DNA of 29,514 bases from Candidatus Methanophagaceae archaeon (lineage in GTDB: Archaea; Halobacteriota; Syntropharchaeia; Alkanophagales; Methanospirareceae). Below, piece after piece: positions 23,978 through 29,514 of the stretch; position 1 is the stretch's first letter; the number at the start of each line of letters is the position of its first letter. A model generated the notes under the pieces. The model worked only from the letters and a program-made list of their open reading frames with translations. It made no database searches and was not told the origin of the DNA. The position numbers were made by a program, and so were the translations under genes. The stretch spans positions 1 through 29,514 of the forward strand of contig QENJ01000222.1 in assembly GCA_013374505.1 (NCBI GenBank), read 5' to 3'.

Positions 23978-25459
23978 TTAACTCCGTTTCACTTCTGTTG
24001 ATTGTGTTTCATCTTTAGACTCATCCCAAATATTTTCAAAAAACTTTATCGCCGCTTCCACAGTTTCCTCATCTCTTGTCCATATGCCTGCATTAAATTC
24101 TTTCTCAAGTTGTTCAGAAGAAATATCCGCTGAGGAAACAAGGACTTCATTATCTACGATGTACAAACGAGCATGCAAAAGTGGCTCAGTTATAAAATCA
24201 TTTCCTAAAAGTCTTTGAAGAGCATCAAAAGCTGGCTGGACAAATTTTCTCCCCGCACCTTTATATTTATTGTACGCTTCCACCCTCGGAAGTGTTATTA
24301 TCTTCACATCGAGATTTGGTTTCTCACGCTTCAAGTTCATGATATCCGTCCAGAATTCTGTTATAAATCTGGAACAGATCCATATCCGCTCATTTGCGTT
24401 ATTTAGCATTTCACTGATTTTTTCTTTGATTTCCGTTACGCCAAGATTTGGAGAAGTTTGAATGAACATTGGTTTTGTAAGCTCTAATTTTTGCTTTGTT
24501 CGCAGTTCATTCCACTCATTTTCATCTAAAGATACTTTTGGACCATCTCCAGCACTTATTAATGCGAGACAAGCATAAGCTGTATCATATATGTTTCCCC
24601 CGCTTCCATCCTCTTTTTGATCTCTCTTTATCGACTCTATAGCTTTTATTACGCAGTCATCATTTGGTCCAAAAACCCTTGCGAGTGCTTCAATAGCCAA
24701 TGATGTTTCTTTGAGTGGTAGATATGTTGTTCCATCTGAGCACTGATCAATTTCACCCCAATAACCTTCCACTCCTTGTTCAAAATCACTTTTTAAGATT
24801 TTGCATAAGTCTTCTATTGTTTCTTTATACTTCAAATAATCGAGTTCACAAAGAGCAAGCACACCAATGGCGAGAGTTTCTGAATGACTATACTCATAGT
24901 CTAAATCACAAGAATAAGGATTCTTAAACTTATCTAAATTATCCAAAAAATACCTCACCGCCAAATCTGTGGCCTCTGAGCTAGGCTCTACTGATACTAA
25001 AACACTTAAGGACAACGGGTGGGAAATGTCTGAAAGACCACCTGGGGGGATTTTTCCTTCCAATGTTTGTGGCTTTTTAATGAATATCTCTAAAACCTCT
25101 TTAAAAAGCTCGTTTGTATCCAAACCCACTTTTGATAAGTACCATAAAAGATAAGGATCCTCAAACAAAAACATAGCAAATGCATCGGGGTCATGTTCAT
25201 CCAACCAAAACTCTTCATTTTTCGAAGCATCTAAAAAATCTGTTAACAGAGGGGAATTTACTTTACTCAATACGTAAAATTCTATTGCATCGCTACAGAA
25301 ATATTTAGCTCTTAATCTTTGCGAAATATATTCTCGATCTCTTTCTTCTTTTGACCAATTCTCTAATTTTCTTCTGTCAAATCTTACTTGCTCTTCTAAC
25401 CATTTAATCGCAGCTTGAACTTCCGCAGAGCAAGTTTTCAACGCTGTTTCATAATCCAT
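23978..25459 (-). CDS. Fusion of alpha/alpha-toroid (cyclase-like) and phospholipase D-like domains
   Basis: A 493-residue intact protein of unusual architecture. Residues about 1-325 are helical; from about 170 they show repeats of the prenyltransferase/squalene-cyclase toroid type: SETLAIGVLALCELDYL, a GYWGEIDQ turn, KETSLAIEALARVFG, then IKRDQKEDGSGGNIYDTAYACLAL. The QxxDGSGG turn is a hallmark, but the catalytic DxDD of cyclases is not seen. Residues about 345-480 form one phospholipase D-like module: ERIWICSRFITEFW, then LLHARLYIVDNEVLVSSADIS, an HxK-type motif with His429, Arg in place of Lys at 431, and Asp436, followed by an EFNAGIW segment. One such motif implies dimerisation; the Lys to Arg change may alter or abolish activity. 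GAGG precedes the ATG. Function unknown; a nuclease effector or lipid/nucleic-acid-binding role is possible. Confidence 0.7.
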   Translation of the reverse strand: MDYETALKTCSAEVQAAIKWLEEQVRFDRRKLENWSKEERDREYISQRLRAKYFCSDAIEFYVLSKVNSPLLTDFLDASKNEEFWLDEHDPDAFAMFLFEDPYLLWYLSKVGLDTNELFKEVLEIFIKKPQTLEGKIPPGGLSDISHPLSLSVLVSVEPSSEATDLAVRYFLDNLDKFKNPYSCDLDYEYSHSETLAIGVLALCELDYLKYKETIEDLCKILKSDFEQGVEGYWGEIDQCSDGTTYLPLKETSLAIEALARVFGPNDDCVIKAIESIKRDQKEDGSGGNIYDTAYACLALISAGDGPKVSLDENEWNELRTKQKLELTKPMFIQTSPNLGVTEIKEKISEMLNNANERIWICSRFITEFWTDIMNLKREKPNLDVKIITLPRVEAYNKYKGAGRKFVQPAFDALQRLLGNDFITEPLLHARLYIVDNEVLVSSADISSEQLEKEFNAGIWTRDEETVEAAIKFFENIWDESKDETQSTEVKRS

Positions 25460-25592
25460 TTTCCTCGCCCCTTTTCAATGACAAGCAACTTTCTTTCATT
25501 ATATTCTATCTCTTTTCATTTATAAAGATGGTAGTTATCTGTAAAGATGTATAGTCCCGAAATTATTTCGTCAAGAAACTTCACCTCAACTT

Positions 25593-25855
25593 ATGGTGAA
25601 GCTAACAGATAAAAAGATTGAATGGGCAGTTGAACAGGTAATAAACAAATGTGAAAGCACAGAGCTTTGTTGCTGCGATATATGGTGCCTCAAGGAGAAG
25701 ATTACGGCAATTCGTGAAGTTTTATAGGGAAACAGGAGCCTATGCTTGATAAGGCACTTGATCTGGAATACTTTAAAACGTCTAATGATGCTTTTATTCG
25801 GGAAATGAGCGGTGAGAACACCCTAGGAATGTTCATCGAGTGGAGTAAAAGGTGA
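25593..25855 (+). pseudogene. IS481-like transposase remnant with the catalytic core deleted
   Basis: From 25593 the frame reads MVKLTDKKIEWAVEQVINK, then shifts. VAAIYGASRRRLRQFVKFYRETG follows in another frame, the helix-turn-helix N terminus of a transposase common in archaea. After one more shift the text is EPMLDKALDLEYFKTSNDAF and then IREMSGENTLGMFIEW to the stop at 25855, which resembles the extreme C terminus of the same type of transposase. The roughly 200-residue DDE core between them is missing. Assignment to IS481 is from memory of the motifs. No inverted repeats were identified. The gap 25460-26021 holds only this remnant and a short repeat. Confidence 0.6.
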
Positions 25856-25956
25856 GTAAGTTTATGAATAAGAACGGTCATAGGAATAGTAAGCGAAATA
25901 ATAGTAGGACTCAACATGTCGAATTTTCCTGTGAAATCACTATATCCTCAAGTTTT

Positions 25957-25984
25957 ACCGCAGAGTGTGCAAAGAACGCAGAGG
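25957..25984. repeat. CTCTGCG-type short repeat
   Basis: On the minus strand, CCTCTGCGTTC, TTTGCACACTC and TGCGGT follow each other as degenerate units of about 11 bases. This resembles the ATCTGCG repeats at 19971-20000. Confidence 0.35.
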
Positions 25985-26021
25985 CATCAGAAACACTTTG
26001 CGGAAAGAAAGCTTTTTCATA

Positions 26022-26481
26022 TTATTCGCCCCAAACTCGAAATGGTTTCTTAATTATTCTTTTTACCTGCTCTATATTCTCTTCTTCCATTGTAAGAAGG
26101 ATAACCGTTGAAGGTCCCGCGGATTTTTCAATATCTACCTTTAAACGCTCTTCTATTCCACGCTCCATCTTAATTTGATAGCCGCCGATAATTATGATGT
26201 CCCGGGCATTGGCATTTATGGCGTCTATCACTTCATACCCCACCTTTGGCACACCTACAGCAGCGATTATGTCATTCTTTAATGATTTACCCATTTTCAA
26301 TCCCTTTTCATTACCGATTCCAAGTACAGTAATACCTATACCGGTTTGTTTCGTTTTGATATTCTCTTTAAATTGTTAACGCCTGTCTTATTACCTCTGA
26401 CCTTTTGATACCGTTCTTTATTGCGATTTCATCAATCCGCTGTATCTTCTCTTTTGGCAGCCGTATGTTTATCGGTTCCAT
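26022..26481 (-). pseudogene. Ribbon-helix-helix regulator with C-terminal domain, apparently frameshifted
   Basis: The ATG at 26481, with GGTGAT just upstream, starts MEPINIRLPKEKIQRIDEIA followed by IKNGIKRSEVIRQALTI, a clear ribbon-helix-helix DNA-binding domain, but the frame stops at 26368 after 37 residues. A second frame, open from just inside that stop, continues FKENIKTKQTGIGITVLGIG and runs to 26022. Its content includes KSLKNDIIAAVGVPKVGYEV, ARDIIIIGGYQI and AGPSTVILLTMEEENIEQV. The ordinary extension of the recognition helix into this second frame suggests one original gene of about 150 residues. If they are instead two genes, the second would start at 26294 (AAGGGA upstream), giving 90 residues. 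The C-terminal domain is not recognised. The gene is divergent from the TrpD-like operon. Confidence 0.55.
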
Positions 26482-26500
26482 CCGATCACCCACATTTACG

Positions 26501-26512
26501 TTACATGTGTAA
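26501..26512. promoter_or_regulatory. Palindrome between the regulator and the TrpD-like operon, candidate operator
   Basis: TTACATGTGTAA is a perfect 12-base palindrome, 19 bases upstream of the ribbon-helix-helix start and just upstream of the TATA element for the operon at 26558. Ribbon-helix-helix proteins typically bind such sites near their own gene. Confidence 0.45.
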
Positions 26513-26524
26513 TGCGAATAGTAA

Positions 26525-26532
26525 GCTTTAAA
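26525..26532 (+). promoter_or_regulatory. Probable TATA box of the TrpD-like/dehydrogenase operon
   Basis: GCTTTAAATG context. It lies about 30 bases before the ATG at 26558, so the transcript would be leaderless or nearly so, in agreement with the lack of a good ribosome-binding site there. Confidence 0.45.
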
Positions 26533-26557
26533 TGTAGAGGTCCTTTTCCTTCTCCAC

Positions 26558-27670
26558 ATGGATAAAATTATACAAGATTTCGGTACGAAGATTAATGCAC
26601 TCATACAGGGGGAGGAGATCACACGCGAAGAGGTGAGGGCGATGTTCCGTCAAGTGCTACTGAACGAGCAGCCTGATTTGCAACAGGGTGCGTTCTTAGC
26701 TGCACTAACCGCCAAAGGGGAGACACCAGAAGAAATAGCAGGCATTTGGGACGCCATCTATGAACTTGATACCGTGCCAGTCACACCAACGGTACCTCAG
26801 CCACTGGTCGAAAACTGCGGCACTGGTATGGACGCACTCAAGACCTTTAACATCAGTACCGCTGCTGCAATCGTTGCTGCGGCTGATGGTGTATATATGT
26901 CCAAGCATGGCGCAAGAGCCATCACCTCCAATTGCGGCGCTATTGACATTTTGGAGTCCGTAGGGATTGACGTTGAATGTGACACGGAACTAGTAAAAAG
27001 GAGCATAGAAAAAGCGGGGATTGGTATCTTTAATGGCATGAGTCACAGAATCCATCCGGCGCTGGCAAGGGTTCTGTCCCAAATCCGGTTCGGGACAACA
27101 CTGAATATTGCTGCCTCTCTCGCCAATCCCGCACTTCCACAGTACGGCGTAAGGGGTGTATATTCCAGGGACTTAATCAAACCCGTTACCTTGACGATGC
27201 GAAATATCGGTTACCGTCGCGCTATTGTATTTCACGGCTTGAATAGTGATGGGACTAAAGGCATAGATGAAATCTCCACTATGGGCAAGACTTTCGTTAA
27301 CGAACTACATGAAAATGGGGAGATTACGTCCTACTCTATTAACCCAGATGACCTTGGAATCCAATCTACCGAGGAGCATGCCCTTCTATCTTCTACAAAC
27401 AGGAAAGAGGAAACTTTACGCTTCCTCAGGTTATTAACAGGTACGGATTGTAGCGCAAGGCATGAAATCGTTTGTCTCAATACTGCGCCCATTCTTTACC
27501 TGGCGGGCAAAGCCCGAGATATTAAGGACGGCTTCGAGAAGGCAAAAAGGATCCTTGAATCCGGACGAGCGATTAATAAACTGTCAGATTGGGTAAGGGA
27601 ACAGAACTTAGATCCGGAACCTGGAGAGAAGAAACTGGAACGTCTGTTAGAAGAGGTGGACGCCAAATGA
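26558..27670 (+). CDS. TrpD-family phosphoribosyltransferase (anthranilate PRT-like)
   Basis: A 370-residue member of the anthranilate phosphoribosyltransferase/nucleoside phosphorylase II fold. The helical N-terminal domain (residues 1-75) and the PRPP-binding loop NCGTGMDALKTFNIST (86-101) are clear. The next motif is KHGAR (116-120) where true TrpD has KHGNR; that Asn helps bind anthranilate, so a different acceptor is likely. The stretch SNCGAIDILESVG replaces the usual SGSADVLEALG. No other tryptophan genes are nearby. The gene ends with the overlap ATGA into a zinc dehydrogenase gene, implying translational coupling and a shared pathway. The acceptor base is unknown; annotation as tryptophan biosynthesis would be unsafe. 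Confidence 0.8.
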   Translation: MDKIIQDFGTKINALIQGEEITREEVRAMFRQVLLNEQPDLQQGAFLAALTAKGETPEEIAGIWDAIYELDTVPVTPTVPQPLVENCGTGMDALKTFNISTAAAIVAAADGVYMSKHGARAITSNCGAIDILESVGIDVECDTELVKRSIEKAGIGIFNGMSHRIHPALARVLSQIRFGTTLNIAASLANPALPQYGVRGVYSRDLIKPVTLTMRNIGYRRAIVFHGLNSDGTKGIDEISTMGKTFVNELHENGEITSYSINPDDLGIQSTEEHALLSSTNRKEETLRFLRLLTGTDCSARHEIVCLNTAPILYLAGKARDIKDGFEKAKRILESGRAINKLSDWVREQNLDPEPGEKKLERLLEEVDAK

Positions 27671-28701
27671 AAGCAGCAGTTCTAAGTGGCATAGAAGACT
27701 TGGAGATCACGGAGGTAGATAGACCCGCTTGCAATTCCGGTGATGTCTTACTAAAATTAGAAGCATGCGCAATCTGCAAAACCGATACGAAGATGTTCCA
27801 CTCAGGTCATCGTGATCTTAAGCTACCACGCATACTCGGACACGAGCTCGCAGGAACGATAATAGAAGTTGGAAAAGGCAACCACAAATTCGATGCAGGC
27901 GATCGAGTACAAGTAGCTCCTGGTCTTCCATGTGGTGGCTGTCCTTTCTGTATAAGTGGCGTTCCAAACATGTGTGATAAAATGTCAATAATAGGCTTCC
28001 ATCATGACGGCGGGTTTGCCGAATACATGCTCGTTCCTGCAAATGGCGTTCAAAATGGCTGCATAAATCAGATACCCCTTTCTTTATCATTTGAGGCGGC
28101 ATCTCTTGCAGAACCTCTTGCCTGTTGCATCAATGCACAAGAACTGAGCAAAATAAAACTGGGTGATACAGTCGTAATCTTTGGTGCAGGACCTTTAGGT
28201 CATTTACATCGTCAATTAGCACATATTTCCGGCGCTTCTGAAGTAATACTCATAGAAAACAGCCCGGAAAGAATTGCATTTGCTAAAAAAGTCGCTCCGG
28301 ACTATCTTATTGACTCGACAAAAGACGACCCCGTGGAAGCGGTAAAAGAAATAACGGACGGTGCAGACGTGGTTATTCCTGCATGTTCCGATCCGGAAGT
28401 TATTGCTCAGGGTATCGAAATGCTAAATAAACGCGGACGAATTGTATTCTTCTCTGGTCTGCCACACGGATATGAAAATATTCCCATAGATCATAATATG
28501 ATACATTATAAAGAGCTCCAAATTGTTGGCGCTTACGGATGTACCTCTGAACAGAATCGAAAAGCATTGAAGATCTTAGCAGCACGGAAAATAGCGGTTG
28601 AAGAGTTAATTACACATCAGATCTCTTTAGACGAACTAATCAACGGTTTTGAATTGGTAGACGCCCATAAAGCAATGGAAATTGTTGTTACATCATTTTG
28701 A
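27667..28701 (+). CDS. Zinc-dependent medium-chain alcohol dehydrogenase
   Basis: A 344-residue NAD(P)-dependent zinc dehydrogenase of the sorbitol/threonine dehydrogenase branch. Catalytic-zinc residues are visible: Cys37 in CAICKTD, and His59-Glu60 in GHELAG. The structural-zinc lobe is complete, with Cys89, Cys92, Cys95 and Cys103. The Rossmann motif GAGPLG starts at residue 173, followed by an acidic strand end, VILIENSPER. The start codon overlaps the stop of the TrpD-like gene (ATGA), so the two are coupled in one operon. The substrate is unknown. A likely idea is oxidation or reduction of an alcohol or sugar linked to the PRT product, which is inference. The frame is intact. Confidence 0.88.
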   Translation: MKAAVLSGIEDLEITEVDRPACNSGDVLLKLEACAICKTDTKMFHSGHRDLKLPRILGHELAGTIIEVGKGNHKFDAGDRVQVAPGLPCGGCPFCISGVPNMCDKMSIIGFHHDGGFAEYMLVPANGVQNGCINQIPLSLSFEAASLAEPLACCINAQELSKIKLGDTVVIFGAGPLGHLHRQLAHISGASEVILIENSPERIAFAKKVAPDYLIDSTKDDPVEAVKEITDGADVVIPACSDPEVIAQGIEMLNKRGRIVFFSGLPHGYENIPIDHNMIHYKELQIVGAYGCTSEQNRKALKILAARKIAVEELITHQISLDELINGFELVDAHKAMEIVVTSF

Positions 28702-28713
28702 CTTTTGTACTAA

Positions 28714-28738
28714 CCATGAGATTTCACGAGATTAACAC
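28714..28738 (-). repeat. Inverted copy of the 21614-21638 repeat
   Basis: On the minus strand this reads GTGTTAATCTCGTG followed by AAATCTCATGG, 23/25 identical to 21614-21638. It lies 12 bases past the dehydrogenase stop codon, like the other copy past tldE. Confidence 0.5.
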
Positions 28739-28889
28739 TAAAACATTTTAGGAAAAAGTTTTATAAACAAACACAAATTGTTTACCCAACGGCATGCCCC
28801 TAAAAACGCGTAGTGTCTGATTAATCGCAGAGTAGCGTTCTTATCCCAGCAGTTGATCGGAGCTGGGGTTCTTGGATTACAACGTGCAC

Positions 28890-28927
28890 AAAAAAAAACT
28901 GAGGCACCAAGGCTGATGCCCCGTGCC
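28890..28927 (-). terminator. Hairpin plus T9 tract, intrinsic-type terminator
   Basis: On the minus strand GGCAC pairs with GTGCC, and an inner GGC pairs with GCC around an ATCA loop (28903-28927); TCAG and nine T (28898-28890) follow. It lies about 90 bases downstream of the DUF1269 gene's stop at 29014. The 28702-29013 gap also holds a CCCAGC/GCTGGG hairpin at 28845-28867 and no recognised gene. Confidence 0.5.
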
Positions 28928-29013
28928 ACATTTTTGTAATCTGAGTTTTTTTTCCCCCGGAATGATCAAATAGGGTTTCCGCTACCCGAAACAGGCATGC
29001 CGCGAAAACGCCG

Positions 29014-29514
29014 CTACTTATCAGCCAGCTTGTTCGCACCGCGGTCATCTACTGTGTCGTCCTTACCCACCACAACACGATCGGAAACCGCACCCTCGTC
29101 AGATGCGATCACGGTGTATGCCACCTCACGATCCTCTTTAAGTTGGGTTGCGATGTCATCTGAGATTGCCTGCGTAAGCATGTCCGCACCGGCTTCGCTC
29201 AGTGCCTGTGCCAGTTCACCCACCCACTTGTGCTCGATAAGAGCCACAATAGCAGAAGTACCTGGTTTTAGCGATCTGCCCATTGTCTCCAGACGCTTGT
29301 CGTCAAAGCCGGTGTCATGCAGTTTAGCAGCTAAACCGCCGACAACGGCACCACCGGCCGCCAGGACCAGTGTGGCACCGCCGGTAAGCACGCCTAAGGC
29401 TGCGCCCACGACAAGACCTACGCCTACACCTTTGCCTGCTTCCTTCCTCTCTGCGGCTTCCTTGATGTGGAGCTTACCTTTCATGTCCTTGCGGATGATA
29501 GCAGCGTTCTCGAT
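29014..29514 (-). CDS. DUF1269 family glycine-rich membrane-associated protein, partial
   Basis: At least 166 residues; the frame is open to the right edge, so the N terminus lies outside the window and an internal ATG at 29484 is not the true start. The pattern is that of DUF1269: AAIIRKDMKGKLHIKEAAER, then a glycine-zipper hydrophobic hairpin (GVGVGLVVGAALGVLTGGA and VLAAGGAVVGGLAAKL), then HDTGFDDKRLETMGRSLKPG, TSAIVALIEHKW and an acidic C terminus. Function unknown; possibly membrane-inserting. The gene is noticeably richer in G and C and in alanine/glycine than its neighbours, which may reflect recent transfer. A terminator-like hairpin follows. Confidence 0.8.
   Translation of the reverse strand: MENAAIIRKDMKGKLHIKEAAERKEAGKGVGVGLVVGAALGVLTGGATLVLAAGGAVVGGLAAKLHDTGFDDKRLETMGRSLKPGTSAIVALIEHKWVGELAQALSEAGADMLTQAISDDIATQLKEDREVAYTVIASDEGAVSDRVVVGKDDTVDDRGANKLADK

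Noticed and set aside
27589..27666. Earlier start for the zinc dehydrogenase inside the TrpD-like gene
   Set aside because: The extra residues do not fit the dehydrogenase N terminus, while the ATG at 27667 gives MKAAVL and a standard ATGA overlap.
28845..28867. CCCAGC/GCTGGG hairpin as a possible RNA gene
   Set aside because: Single 6-base stem with no further structure, no tRNA features and no promoter evidence.
1..29514. CRISPR arrays, tRNA or rRNA genes
   Set aside because: No regularly spaced direct repeats of 24-40 bases with unique spacers, and no cloverleaf or conserved rRNA segments were found by eye.

Overview
The window comes from a euryarchaeal genome, probably a Methanosarcina- or ANME-related (Syntrophoarchaeia / Methanophagales-like) lineage. 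The archaeal assignment rests on an archaeal-type uL3-uL4-uL23 ribosomal gene run, a phosphomevalonate dehydratase large subunit (archaeal mevalonate pathway), an archaeosortase, a DUF1786 protein, TATA-box promoters close to start codons, and DUF1670 regulators. The exact lineage is an inference from gene content.

Layout. 1-5.7 kb: mostly minus strand. It holds the head of the S10 ribosomal operon (uL3, uL4, partial uL23), phosphomevalonate dehydratase, a GNAT acetyltransferase divergent from a tiny ribbon-helix-helix gene, a repeat-rich gap, and archaeosortase A. 5.7-9.1 kb: a DUF1786 ASKHA-fold protein, a GT4 glycosyltransferase, and MtnA. 9.1-14.4 kb: two tandem DUF1670 helix-turn-helix paralogues flanked by related palindromes, a STAND-like ATPase lacking most of its NTPase module, and an intact MutS. 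14.4-18.6 kb: an accessory graveyard. A multiply frameshifted HEPN-like gene is cut by a 2.2-kb insertion sequence with 13-bp inverted repeats, whose other end cuts hicA. Beyond it lie hicB, a small zinc-ribbon gene and a frameshifted DUF4258/YgiT toxin-antitoxin pair. 18.6-21.5 kb: a MarC membrane protein and a TldE/PmbA peptidase-family protein. 21.5-26 kb: a second accessory segment. It has an AT-rich amidotransferase-like/coiled-coil/nuclease gene with one frameshift, bracketed by attC-like hairpins, then an orphan antitoxin, a fusion of an alpha/alpha-toroid domain with a phospholipase D-like domain, and a transposase fossil. 26-28.7 kb: a ribbon-helix-helix regulator (apparently frameshifted) divergent from a translationally coupled operon of a TrpD-family phosphoribosyltransferase and a zinc alcohol dehydrogenase. 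The right edge carries a partial, GC-rich DUF1269 glycine-rich protein.

Core genes (ribosomal proteins, mutS, tldE, mtnA) have intact frames, whereas nearly every accessory gene between 14.5-18.6 kb and several between 22-26.5 kb is frameshifted. This fits genuine decay of mobile and toxin-antitoxin DNA better than uniform sequencing error, although homopolymer errors remain possible at individual sites. The most promising undescribed items are the toroid-PLD fusion, the cassette-like nuclease gene, and the DUF1670 pair with its flanking palindromes. No rRNA, tRNA or CRISPR array was seen. All family names come from pattern recognition, not database searches.
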